Shown here in pieces: positions 47,783 through 59,475 of a DNA stretch of 64,000 bases (positions are counted from its first letter, which is position 1; the number at the start of each line of letters is the position of its first letter). Under the pieces are notes generated by a model that was given only the letters and a program-made list of their open reading frames with translations, was not told the DNA's origin and did not search any database. Made by a program: the position numbers and the translations under genes. The stretch spans positions 23,143,048 through 23,207,047 of the forward strand of contig NC_092190.1 of NCBI RefSeq assembly GCF_043641665.1, read 5' to 3'. Source of the stretch: Enoplosus armatus (Eukaryota > Chordata > Actinopteri > Centrarchiformes > Enoplosidae).

Positions 47783-49399
47783 CAAGTGCAGTTTGGAAGA
47801 TTACTCTCTGACACAAAACTTTGCCCAAATATTAGTGGTATTGTTTGGTGTAGCATGTCACAGTTGGCTGCTCGTCCAAGCCCTTTCAGGCTTGTAAAAA
47901 AAAAAAAAAAGCTCTGATGTTTTTCAAGCTGTCACTGGCAGTGACATGCAGCGATCCTGCCTTTCATTTGAAGGCAGGGAAACCTCAGCAAACACGACGC
48001 CGAGCGCTCAAGCTTGATTGATGGCCTGTTCTTATTGATACAATCCCTCACATGTGGTTTGGCCATTGTAGCACATGTGGTTAACCAATAAAGAACAGAT
48101 CTAGGTTTGATGCGAAGAGGACATGTAGATTACAGACTTTGGTTCCTGCTCTAATTCAACTCACTGCATTGTCATTGGCTGGTTAAAGGACTCCAAAAAG
48201 GACAAAGTTTTCAACTTGTCATTATTGTACCTCAGAGGTTTTTAAATAGGATTTCTGTCATGCTTCGTGTTCCCAATAGCAGGCGCTAAGGGTGTTTTCT
48301 CATGGAATACAGCAAGTGTGCACAAGCAGCAAGAGAGTTGGTTCTGTTAAAGGATAGTTTCAGTTTATTACCTTTTTCACTGCAGACATTTCGACATGTC
48401 ATAGCAGGAAAAGTACAGGTGTATTTAATAACCTGTCCACTTAGAGGAGGTCCTGGTATTGTGCTTGTCTTGCTATCACAAGTCAAACTGTCTGCTGGGG
48501 AAAAAGGCCAATCGCTGAGATCTGGGAATGCAGCAATATTGCGAAAATGATGGGGCAAGAAACACATCAGATGATCAGACTTAAGTGGAAGAGAAAATGC
48601 ATGCAAACAGTAAAATTGTTGCCCAAACATTCATCATAGTGTACCATGCTTATATTAAAAGAACTGGACGTCATGTCCCAAAATGGACACCCCATTCATT
48701 CCAATGGAACTCAGCTCAAAGCTGATTTACAGCCAGTGCCCCGTTCACATGAATTGCATGAATATAATTCCCTGATATGGCTAATTGGAAAAATACTGTT
48801 TAAAGAAAAAAAAAGCCACCAAAACTACAAAACTATGTCTCAAGTTGTCATAAATAGAGGAAATTAGAACACACAGGAGAAGGAAAACTAGACTTAAACA
48901 CTATGCGGCAACAACCTGAAATGACACCACGTCTTCAAGGTGCTGTTTTTCCTCACTAGTAGTGAAAAGTATTCAGCGTTGACCTTCTTACAGATACGTA
49001 AACCAATGGAATTCCACTAATAAGAGGAGGCTTGTCTTGTTCTGTCATATTTGATGGCTGAACACTTGCACTTCACTGACATCTTGACCTTAAAAAGAGA
49101 AGCCTTTGTGTTGTCAAGGACCTCTTGTATGTGAGTCCACGAGTGCACTGCATCATTGTGTTCCCCATTACATTATAACTGTGAAATGGCAGAGAGCAAT
49201 TTCTTCCTGAACTCAAAGTCTATTCATGGCTCTGTCTGCAAGCTAGATCAGATGTATTCTTTTTCCTCTGGCTATGACAGGAATAATGGTGATCCCATAG
49301 TGCCAATCCTGGACGATGCCACACACATTTGTAGGAGAGTGTAGGGAATCCAGTTTGCTTATCTGATATTAGTCCTAGGTTTTCCGCTCAAAGTGGGAA
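47783..49399. other. Non-coding, mostly unique-looking
   Basis: A15 at 47896-47910; small hairpin gtcactg/cagtgac at 47931-47945; cctgcctt/aaggcagg pair near 47956-47978. 48650-48800 may be a worn repeat ('cattcattccaatggaa'). No gene. Confidence 0.4.
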
Positions 49400-49416
49400 C
49401 CCCCCCCCCCCCCCCC
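49400..49416. repeat. C17 homopolymer
   Basis: Seventeen consecutive C. Confidence 0.95.
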
Positions 49417-49633
49417 GATAGTGTTTATTGCCCTGAGCTGACACAGGCCAGTCCTCGGCTTTGATGCTGTTCATCACTGCCTTGTGTGTGGCTCAGGCTG
49501 TGTTGAGGAAGCCTTTGCTTGCTTTTTCCATTTCGTCATATTCGCTGGTTTATGGTTGGAAGGGTTATTTTTGCCCTGCCGAAACCAATCTCCACTAATT
49601 GGTGGATGTTTCAGAATGAACATGGCAATGATG

Positions 49634-49860
49634 GAGAAGGTAAAGCGGATCGTCCACTTATCGCAGGGTAGGCAGTGAGGCCCCAGGCTCCTCCTGTCCA
49701 CATGTCGAAGTGTCCTTGAGAAAGACACTGGACAAAAAAAATCCTCCCAATGGGTAGACCAGTGTGAGTGTGTGTGTCTGTGTGTGCGAATGCGTAACTG
49801 AGAGGCTAATTTGTCCGCTAAGGTAAAGGAGAGCTGTATAAGTGCAGTCCATTAATCATA
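49634..49860 (+). mobile_element. tRNA-derived SINE copy, plus strand
   Basis: 'gtaaagcggatcgtccactt' and 'atcgcagggtaggcag' are the worn tRNA-like head (A-box area through B-box area). Next come 'cctgtccacatgtcgaagtg' and 'tccttgagaaagacactg', a GTGTGTG patch, and the characteristic tail 'tgtataagtgcagtccatta'. The B box is too damaged for transcription. An internal block of the full family is deleted. The 64-codon frames here are spurious. Confidence 0.9.
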
Positions 49861-52732
49861 AATAAATGAAAGCTCATTACTTCTCTAATGCATTAATGGA
49901 TTGTATTGTATTGCTTTGTAGTACTTGTTAAAGCATTGTATTGATGACATTAAGCACTAACTGGTTATAACCTGCCCAGGGGCTACGGACAACAATTAGC
50001 TCATTAGCTATCTCCGGCACATCTACGTTGATGATTGTGTAAACTGATACGTTGATTAATGTGCGTTGTCCCTAGTAAATAAATAAATAAATAAAAACCC
50101 ATAAAAAGATAACTCAGGTTACAGGTTGGGAATTGTCTGTCTGCCGATGAGGAATGAAGGAAAAGTCTCTGCAGCCATGACTCAGCTGCTGCAGTCTGCT
50201 GCTGCTTCGCTCTATTCCTGACTCATCATCGATGCTAGCTCTCCGTAGGACTAATAGCAGAGATTGGTTTATAGGCTCGAAGGTGAATCATTTTCCCCCA
50301 TTAAAAATGAATGACACATTATTGCACGGCAAAAAAGCCACATTTCCAGACCGTCTCGGAACAGTCTCGGTTTGAACGGATATTCATTCAGGTCCCAATT
50401 CAGAAAACTTTATTTTTTGGCACTGTGAGCTGGGTTTTTTTTGTTTTTTGCATTGTCTAATTGATTTGTCGATGAAATATTAATTGCAGGCTGACGTCAA
50501 CAACAGAATCCGCTACATAACAAGCATGATAATTAATTTGCTCTGACGGGGGAAACACCCTCTCTTTGTAGTTAGGGTGAGCACGTTGTCGTATCTGTTG
50601 CTTTTTTTTGTTAACAATGTCTTGATTATCGGCCAAACAGTCCGGTTGTGAGCCAGGTGCTCACTTCTTGCGGTGGTTTGGACAAGGATGGGAGCGGCAA
50701 CCACATCAGCTGCGAATGTGTGCGTATGTGCGTGTGCGCGTGTGTTTGAACCTGATGCATTACTGACAGGAGCGGGCCCTGCTGCAGCAGTGAGGCATTG
50801 TTTTCCTTGGCAGAGATTAGCGGCCCCCAGGGGCCCGCGCTACAAAGAGAGCTCTGTTACCCACTAGAGTGCTTTATTGTGCCCCAAATTACCCCCGTGG
50901 AGAGGGGAAAAAACAGCATGGCAAATATCGAGCATGCATAATGTCAACGAGCAAAGTGACAGCTGCTCAGTCCAGAAACATTCGCCGCTGCTCATCCTCT
51001 CATGACCACGAGTGCCAGAGGAGACGTGTCGACCCTCACACGTTAAAAACAATTCCAAGCTGTGTGCACTTTGTTAACTCGTAAATGTGGAAAATGTAGT
51101 TCAAATGTGTCAAGATTGCTTCTTCCTTTTTCTTTTTTTAGATCAGTGCTCGTGAAATGCATGAGATTTCTGCTTTGTTTCCACTTTGATTCTCGTGTTT
51201 GGAGCCTTCCCATTTCATCCCATCAGAATAAAGAAACCACCTCGCTTTGTGTGGCTTTACTCCCTCTTAAATGCTTGTTCATTTTCATCTAAAACATGGG
51301 TAGAACATTACATCCCCAAATTCCTCTAAGACGGCTCAAACCTCTCGAAAAGACGAATGGGGTCATGCCTACAAAGAGCAATAATCTCCTTTTCTCCGCG
51401 GCCTACAAACAGGCCTGTCAATTGGCTCCATTGTCAGTATCCTAGGGGACTGGTTTTTGAAAGTGTCAAGATCAAAAGGCTTGACTGACAAAGCACGCTT
51501 TTTATTATTACAGTGGCAACCCATAAGCTTTTAATGTTGGAAATTACAGTCATTAAGTACAAGCCGTACAAGCCTTGGATCTCGACGGAGGCTTTGAGGA
51601 GTTAACCACAAATGAAAAAAAAAGCCCATAGCCGAGATAAAGAGGGTTGTATGTAAATATGAGCCCTTTGTACTGGAAAGCAGTGCAGAGGGCTTGTCTG
51701 CGGTGTCTCTTATCGTTCCAAGCAGCATGGGATTGATGAAATTTGATTTGGTTTAGAATGAAGGGAAAGGAAGAAGGGAGGTCGGAAAAGAGAAGGAAAA
51801 TGATAATGAACACGTGAGCAGGAGAGAGATTTGAATAAACAGAAGTGACAGTGGAAGAGTTAAAGGTGATACCACTCAGCTAAACAGAGGATAACCCAAC
51901 AAAAGTGAGTGCTTGATAGCAGCCGTGTTGGAATAGCCTGAATGACTTCCATCTACACTCTGATAGCAAATGTAAATAAACAGTTTGAGACTGTGAAAAG
52001 TAGCATATTGACGTGATTGCAGAGCACCATTCTGAAAGTCTTGAACAGCATCCGCACAGCAATACCGGTCAAATAACGTTGAATACAAGGTAGCACAGAG
52101 ACCCACACCGGGATTGGGTGTCATTTAAAGCTGAGGTCGTTGATTTTTGGGGCAGAAAAATGTAAAAATAAGCTGACAGATACACATACAGTGTTGCCAA
52201 CTTCATTTGCTAGATTTAGCGACTCTAGATACCTCTTTGACAACTTACCAATCACAAATCCCTATTGTTTGCTCTGGGAACTCTTGTTTTTACTCTAAAA
52301 TACTTAACTTGACCATTTAACTGCATTTTAAGATGCGTTTGACTTCATTTGGCAAGAATGTTTCCAGGGTTATTTTGTAGAAACACGGTTTTGTCTGACA
52401 GCTCACCACCATCTTACATTCAAACAATGTGACCTATTAGCTCCTTTACCTGATACTAAGCAGCTAACATGTCCAATTGCGTCAATGGAGTAAAATATTG
52501 ACCTGCTCACTCAAATATTTGAATTTACATATTCAAAATACTGGAATATGTCTTTGTCAATATATACATACATATCGCACACAAATTGCCACTGCAAATC
52601 ACTGCATAATGATGCCATGATGAAGTGAAAATGAGTGCATGAAGCCATGTACCAACTTCTAGTACTGGCTACTTTCAACTGAAAAAAGTCACTGGTTTAA
52701 ATAGACACTGACAAACATTAGCGTTCAGTCCA
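49861..52732. other. Non-coding, mostly unique-looking
   Basis: (AAAT)n at 50076-50097. 50110-50240, 50690-50880 and 51355-51545 are repeat-free and of balanced composition, so possible conserved elements. 52130-52250 ('gctgaggtcgttgatttttg', 'gccaacttcatttgctagat') may be a worn fish repeat. No gene. Confidence 0.4.
50076..50097. repeat. (AAAT)n short tandem repeat
   Basis: About five AAAT units. Confidence 0.95.
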
Positions 52733-52815
52733 GTATTCACTCTCCTTTTGGCTCGGTTTTGGTCTCCACCTACCCCAGAGACAAATACCTGGCTCTTTGG
52801 CTGCTAGATGACTTG
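52733..52815 (+). repeat. Partial copy 2 of the 'TTTAGCTGCTAAATGC' repeat
   Basis: 'tctccttttggctcggtttt', 'ggtctccacctaccccagag', 'acaaatacctggctctttgg' and 'ctgctagatg' fit the family seen at 39898-40285, covering a part that is diverged in that copy. Confidence 0.65.
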
Positions 52816-53507
52816 TTTTCCATTAGAAGGATTCTAGCTTTGTCTGCTATCGCTGGGCAGGTAGCATGCAGTATGTTCGTCAGACCGTTGTAGGTGTAAA
52901 ACACTTAAAACACATGTAAACACATTAAAATGTACTTTATTTTTTAAATTTGTGTGTCGACACCTTGTGCTGTTGAGATGGATGTTAATCCTCTGTGATT
53001 GTGGTGCTCTCAACATCACACAGCGAGTTCATTCAGCGTAGATATCAAAGATATAGATGAATGCAGGCTTGACTTATTTCTCAATGTGACAGAAGTTGCA
53101 CATTGCACCGCTCACTGAGGATATGAACGCTTGGTTGCGCAGGGTGAGAAAGACAGAGAGACAGCTCTGTCCCAGCTAGCTTGCAGTGCAGTGTTGGTCG
53201 TTGCCCTTTGAGTGGCCACTGTGGTGAAAGGCTGGTGGGCAGGGGTGACTCGGCCCTCTCCTCATTGTTCCCGGAGCTTGGTATTCCTCTCATAGCATGC
53301 CCCGGGCTCTAGAGGATATGCTTTTAAAGATCCCATGCCCTCCCAATGGCCCCACTCACCTCTCCAACTCACACTTTTTAACAAAACACCCGCCTTGAAC
53401 TTCATTTCTGTATCTTTCACCTCAGAACGGAAGGTGCGTTTATTCACAGAAACAATGAAGCCACAGAAATAACAAAATTCCTCCCAGATTATCTGTATAT
53501 GTTTTAA

Positions 53508-53605
53508 TCCCTCCCCACCTCCACCTTTTCCATATATCCCTCGCTTCCCTTCTCTTTCATCCTTCCTCTCTCAGGCCTCTCTCTCTCCGTCTCTCCTTCC
53601 TTTTT
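53508..53605. repeat. Pyrimidine-rich tract
   Basis: C/T-rich low complexity with 'ctctctctccgtctctcctt'. Confidence 0.8.
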
Positions 53606-53780
53606 GCTGAGTGTCCCGCTCAGCTGGCCAGCACCTTTTCACTCTTTGCCTAGGGAATTGTCCCCTGCATGTCAAGTGTAGCCATTAGAAGGAAGGGTTT
53701 GGATGAGAGGTGCTTTTCAGGTCCCCGTCCCCCTCACCTTTGAATGGAGACAATAGAGCTGTTCTTTATGTCCAGATGAC

Positions 53781-53811
53781 CACACACAAACACACACACA
53801 CACACACATAT
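53781..53811. repeat. CA microsatellite
   Basis: (CA)n with one AA interruption. Confidence 0.95.
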
Positions 53812-54189
53812 ACGCACTGCCAGGAAACTTTCTAGTGTGATGCAGCAGTAAGGGCCCGTACGCTAAACTCACATTTCAAGGAATGAGTATATTACATAAC
53901 AAAGCCATGATTGCTGTCTTTGACTGTATTAACCACGGTTGTATTCAAGACATCATTACTTGAAGGTCTACTGTAGCAGAGACTGTTCTCACACGAAAAG
54001 GGACATTGTTTACCTCTCAATCTTTCATGGGAATGTTAATTTTGACTTGAGTCGTGACATTGTTGTAATGCTGCAATACCTCTTGGGGAGGAGATTAGGT
54101 TGCATGGTTGGTTCAGCAAAGTGTAAGACTGTCATGGGACGCCGTTGTCCATTTCCTATCGACAGTCAACTTTTAAGGGTGACCACGAT

Positions 54190-54290
54190 CTTTCTCTAAT
54201 CTTACCCAAGTAGTTCCTCTTGTAACCATGACCACAAAGGTTCCCTAACCAAGTATTTATTTGAAAACCCAAACCTACGATCTCGGCCTT
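54190..54290. repeat. Possible 'CCCTAACCAAGTA' fish repeat fragment
   Basis: 'cttacccaagtagttcctct', 'aaccatgaccacaaaggttc' and 'cctaaccaagtatt' resemble a dispersed fish repeat. A weaker relative may lie at 45450-45515. Confidence 0.45.
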
Positions 54291-55372
54291 GCCTGCATAA
54301 AAAAACATGACAATAGCCATGACCATGGTGATATACTCCCACACGGGCTAACAGAACTTCAGAGCACAAGTTTCACCTGGAGAGTTTTGGCAGTGCACCA
54401 GTTATGTGGTATATCAGCTATAGCCAGGTTAGTCAAGTTCATGTGACTAACTAATGAGAGACCAGAGCTGAAGGATCATCCCATGACATTTACATGCTCT
54501 CTAAGGGAGCATTAGGTTCAAATTATAGTAATGATTAAACATTCCCGAAGGATAAGCCAACATAAAGATCTATACTCAGATGTTTTGTACTCTACCCTTC
54601 AACAATCAATACACAGGAAATAACTAATCAGTGCACAGAAGTGTGATGCTAACTCCATACACGTTTAGGAAACCCTTAAGAAACCTATCGACTAATGCCA
54701 AAAATAAGGAATTCTAATGGGCCACCAAGGCCAGTTCCTGTCCCAATCACTGCTCCTACTGTTTGGTCAATGTTGTTAGGAACCTATTGTATGTAGGTTT
54801 TTTCATGTAGATTTTAAAAAACAACAACTTTGTCTCAGCATAATTTTTCTCTGCGCAGTTCAAGTGTTTATTTGGCAGTGTGGTCTGAGGCTGGAGCTGC
54901 TAGAGCCCAGCCTTAACACAACATGTCCCTGTCCTGGTCCACTGACTTTCGCTGGCTGGCTTCTTCTAATAAGACCAGCCTCGCCACAGATTACAGGAGA
55001 CACCTTTAATTGTTTCACCTTCTCTGTGGCAGCCAGTCTTCCTCAGTCAACATGGCTTTGGATTTGTCTGTCTGAGCTTATCCACACTTTGAGCCTCAGG
55101 TCTTTCTCAGCTACACCATGGCCCCAAGAATCAATTTTGCTGATTGTCAGAGTCCAAAAAGCTCCAGTTCAGAGAAGGACAGCTGAGATACGATGGCCCG
55201 CTGAGAGTGATAACTGCTGGTATCAATCATTTTAGTTAGCTTGATGGATATGGATCACAGTTCAAAATGGGTGATTTGTAAATGAACTAAAACTCATAGG
55301 TCCTCCAAACATTGGGTTACATTTGTTTGCTTTCATAGGTTTTGGAAAGTAGAAACACATACAATGCCAAAT

Positions 55373-55377
55373 GTATA

Positions 55378-55408
<31 letters not shown>

Positions 55409-55411
55409 TTT
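55373..55411. repeat. (TA)n followed by T run
   Basis: About fourteen TA units then about twelve T. Confidence 0.95.
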
Positions 55412-56817
55412 AAGTACAAAATGTTCGTAGATCTATAAAATAAGAAATACTCCTGTACTTGTGTTCCCGCTGACATGCACATTTCTAATAGATTACACAA
55501 CAGGTAACAGGAACCAGACATGATCAAAAAGAACTCTATACAAACAAAATGAAATCTTTCAGTTTATGTTACAAACTTTGCAGTTGTATGTGTTTTTATT
55601 TAGGTATTATAGTAAAGCATTATATACCAGAGCCAGTGTGACATGCCAGTGTGAAAGGACAACTGGATCCAGGCCCAGACATCGTGCTTGGCAATCTTAA
55701 GCCCAGAAACTATGAGGAAGCTTCTGGCCAGGAAACCTAAAGCACACTCTCTTTAAGGACACAACGCAAACTTGGCATTCACCAGATTCTCCACCAACTC
55801 CTTTAAAGCCACGGGTGTCAAGACACATTACTCTCTCTGCTAGCTTTTTACAAGATGTGGCAGTGTGCTTTTCTGAGGAGCAGGCCTTGACAACCTTATC
55901 TAAAAAGGTCTCTTAAGTGCCTGGCTTTAGAGAGTGACTTACAGGAAGTTTTAAAAACACACATTAAAACAAGCTGAACGGGGATCAGTGAATGGAAGGG
56001 GGTCATTGCAGGCCTTACGATGGCATTCCCATTCCCACCACCACGGGTTTGTATAAGCCCCTTACTGATAATGCGCCGTACAGTCTGGCCCCCATGCTTG
56101 CCTCTTTGACTGACAAAGTCACTCATACCAGCGGATTAGCGGGCTGCACGGGGGCCCTCCACCTCTAAATGGCAGAGGTTGTGTGTAATGTGCCCATGAT
56201 GGACGTGCTGCAACATGTAGCAGCTAGTTCCAGCGCTACTCCACCTCTCTGTCCCTTTCATGCCTCCTACCATCCCTCCCTCCATCTATTCTTCATCTCC
56301 TCCCTCCTCCCCTACCTAGTTGGTACATCTGTGTTGAGTAGTATGAATCAGGTGGGAGACCTATCCTCCCCCTGCAGCAACAAGAATGTCAAGATAATCT
56401 TCAGGTGGCTGGTACACACACCGGCTTATTCCCAGGGCTGATTGCTGACCTCTCCGGCTAATACATATGAGGCTAGGAAAACACAGCTTGCGAGGAAACG
56501 TAATGCTACCCTTCAAAAACGTGCATGCTTTTTGGTGCACCCCACTGTGAAGGCACAAACAAGCCCTGCTGCTTACATGCGTTCCAACTGCATATAAACA
56601 TAGAACTTAGTTAACCCTTCTCCTTGTTTTGGGGCCAGCCTCGGTTTGAGTGGTCTTTTCATAGGAGGTAGTAGAGACCACAACAGAGCTAAAGGGAGAG
56701 TGAATATTAGACTTGAATTCGCCAGGTGGCCAGAAGCATGATGCCAAATGAATGCTTGTGTTGCTATATATTTGCTGGATGTGAAAATCGTTTGCTAACA
56801 TGTTATCCATAGCATAC

Positions 56818-57174
56818 TGTTATGTCCCACCCATTGGCGGCCCTATGGGACTAAGAAAAACTCCCCCACCGACCCAAATAACCACAGTGAGACGCCTTTA
56901 AAACAACCAAAGCCATGGGATTTATTACATAAAGACATACACAACCAAAACACAAAAGCTACACAAAAATCCCAGGCTGAGAGGAAGCAAGCCTAGCAGT
57001 CCCATGGCAGGAGCCTCTCTCTTCTGATGCTGGTTAGGATCTTTAAGGACTTCTCCCATGTCCAGGCCAGGTGCACCTCATTGGGTATTCACAATGTACA
57101 ACACCTGGGCAGAGCAAGAAAGGGCAGAAGAGGAAACCAGGACAAAGGACATGGAAACACATACAGCCGTAACA
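56818..57174 (-). mobile_element. Solo LTR, Ty3/Gypsy-like, minus strand
   Basis: 357 bp with matching ends tgtta...taaca, flanked on both sides by the 4-base direct repeat atac (56814-56817 and 57175-57178), the mark of an integrase insertion. On the minus strand there is a polyadenylation signal AATAAA at 56921-56926 and a weak TATA-like cttaaagat at about 57040-57048, in the right order for U3-R-U5. No internal retroelement sequence lies on either side, so it is a solo LTR left by recombination between two LTRs. Assignment to Ty3/Gypsy rests on length, ends, duplication size and general resemblance. Confidence 0.85.
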
Positions 57175-57178
57175 ATAC

Positions 57179-58740
57179 CTAAAGGAACTTCTGTCAATAA
57201 TATATCACATAAGAAATTTCTTCCTTTGTCTTCTTCCTTTCATTATACCAGCTATATCTCTATGTAAAAATCTGCCTGTGTTGTCAGGATAAATCTCAAT
57301 GAGGTGTTGAATCAGAGCTTTCATTCCCAAAAACTGAAACTGTACATTGACCTTGATGGCACAAATTGACACTACACAATTGAAATTTCACAAAGATTTA
57401 GTTGAGAGCAAAATACTAACTCCTATAAAAGTTCAACATGGTTAAAGTAGTTCTTTAGCCTTCTCTTGGTATCCAATTACTTTCAATAGATGAGTTGCTG
57501 AGTGTACTATGTGAATAAGAACCATGCAACTCTTAATGATAATGTGAGTCTTATTTGATCCAACGTGAACATTTTCCTTCATCTGGTCCTCCCACAGGTT
57601 GAAGCACTCGGACAGCAGCTCCCCAGGAGATAGTAGGCATTGCTGCCTTGGTCAAGGACACTTTAGCAAGACTCATTTCTGGCTGACAAGGTGGTTTGAT
57701 TCCTAGACCTCAAGACCCTCCCTACTTATCAGTTCTTCATAATTTATCTGTAAGGTAAGGAAAGTTATTTTATCAGCATAGTATGTTCTCTACTTGGTCA
57801 CAGTGGCAAGGTATCTATCTGACCAACCAGTTTCCACCGCTCACGGAAAATTATATCAGTGGGTTATTATAGTGAATGAAATCAGCTTGCATGCAGAGAC
57901 GACATACAGTCACTGCAATGAAAATCCATTAATGAAGCTATTATCAGTATGTCCTACAGGTGTGATTAAGCCACAGCTGTCTGGGTTAAGAACATCAGGC
58001 TAATGCCAAGCGGGGCACACCTGTGTCTTGTGCCAGGCGTGTGTCAGTTCCTGTGTGCGTTTCATACTATAACCTTATAAGGGCTGCTTCCTTTGTGGCC
58101 TTGCCATTATGAGACGCAAGGTCCAGCCGACCTCCTGCACGTATGAGTTGTGAAATGACTGTCTGTGAGTTGCCAGAATGGGTTTAATTGTTTCAAACCC
58201 CTCCCTTTCCCCTATGCTTACTTTTTGCTCAAGTAAGTAGTTTCCACATTGCAACCTCAACCACTCAGTGTGTGTGTGTGGGTTTAGTGTGTGTGCAGCC
58301 AGACAAATGTCTGAGGCCTTGCCTCAGCCAGCTGCTCCCAGACTTGAGGTGGAGCACCTGTGCACTGACTTACTCATTCACACACACAAGGATTTACACA
58401 TATATGTACACATTGTAGATTGTCTGGCCTTGGGATTACAACTGGCTGTCTTCTTTGAATCATCTGAGTCACACCATGTGTTTGAGACCAAAATAATGAA
58501 ATCACTTTTACATCCTGTTGGAGACAACCTCAAGTATGCCCACTTGTCAGCCTGCATTGTTAACCTCAATTGTCACTAGTGAATTCAACCTGGTAAAATC
58601 TAGGAACAATAAAAAATCAAGAAAACAGTGACAATCAGGTCCTATGCACTGAAAGGACTTGGCCTCAGCTACATACAAATCACCATTAACACAGCTTTTG
58701 CAGGAAAATGTTCAAATCATTTTCATGGTCAGTATTCAGA
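57179..58740. other. Non-coding; includes a possible repeat at 57641-57710
   Basis: 'tgctgccttggtcaaggaca' and 'ctttagcaagactc' with 'ggctgacaaggtggtttgat' resemble a fish repeat phrase ('TGCTCAAGGACACTTCAGCA'). A TG run lies at about 58269-58280. Otherwise nothing recognised. Confidence 0.45.
57641..57710. repeat. Possible 'CTTGCTCAAGGACACTTCAGCA' repeat fragment
   Basis: Short match to a dispersed fish repeat; borders unclear. Confidence 0.4.
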
Positions 58741-59475
58741 GACCTGAAAGACTTGCATATTGACTTGCAATTTGCTTATGAAGACGTTGGGATGTTATTT
58801 GGACATGCCTTCAAAGACCTAGTATTTGACGTGACTTGGATGACCTTAAGCTCAAATGACTTGATCTTGAATTGACTTGAAATTATTTGAGCTGGCAGAC
58901 TTGAGACTTGACTGGAAATTCTCTCAATTTGACATGACTTGGATAACTTGTGACTCAAATTACTTCTGACTTGAATCGACTTGGACTTGCCCTCAAGGAC
59001 TTAACTTAAGACCTGGTCTAACAGACTTAAAATTTGACTTGGAGTGTCTAAAATGACTTGAGACTTGTGACTCCAATGACCAGAGACTTGACATGGATGA
59101 CTAATGACTTAGAAGTTGACTTGGACTTGCCCTTAAAGACAGATTTGCCTTGAGACTTGGTTAGACACACGTGGTTTTGTCTCAAATGACTTGCCTTGGA
59201 TGACTTGCAACTCAAATGATTTGAAAATGCCTCAGGACTTGACTTGACCTGGACTTGCCCTCATGGACTTCAGATTTGACTTGAGACTTGACTTGCACTT
59301 CTCAAATAATTTCAGACATGATTTGAATGTCTTATTAGTCAGTTGACTTAAAACTTGACTTCGCTTGGGTGACTTCAAGCTTGAGTGACTTGGAACTTTA
59401 CTTGGACTTGCCCTCAATGACTTGATTTGAGACTTGGCCAGGCAGACATGAGACTTGACTTGGACCTGTCTTGAA
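58741..59475. repeat. Degenerate 'gacttg' satellite-like array, about 735 bp
   Basis: The hexamer gacttg and close variants (gacttga, gacttgg, cttgcc) recur every few bases throughout, with a higher-order phrase 'gacttggacttgccctcaa' seen at about 58979, 59119, 59250 and 59401. It is a diverged tandem array of a type seen in fish genomes. No coding frame exceeds 61 codons. Confidence 0.9.

Larger units (their letters stand above)
52816..56817. other. Non-coding with several simple tracts
   Basis: C/T-rich tract 53508-53605; CA microsatellite 53781-53811; (TA)n plus T run 55373-55411; C/T-rich 56240-56320. 54190-54290 resembles the 'CCCTAACCAAGTA' fish repeat. The 123-codon frame 54864-55235 has no recognised domain or splice context and is not called. 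Confidence 0.45.

Noticed and set aside
49634..49710. Possible functional tRNA gene
   Set aside because: The tRNA-like head is diverged with a broken B box and continues into a SINE body.
54864..55235. 123-codon plus frame as a possible exon
   Set aside because: No domain, no convincing splice sites or promoter, and composition is not coding-like; left uncalled.
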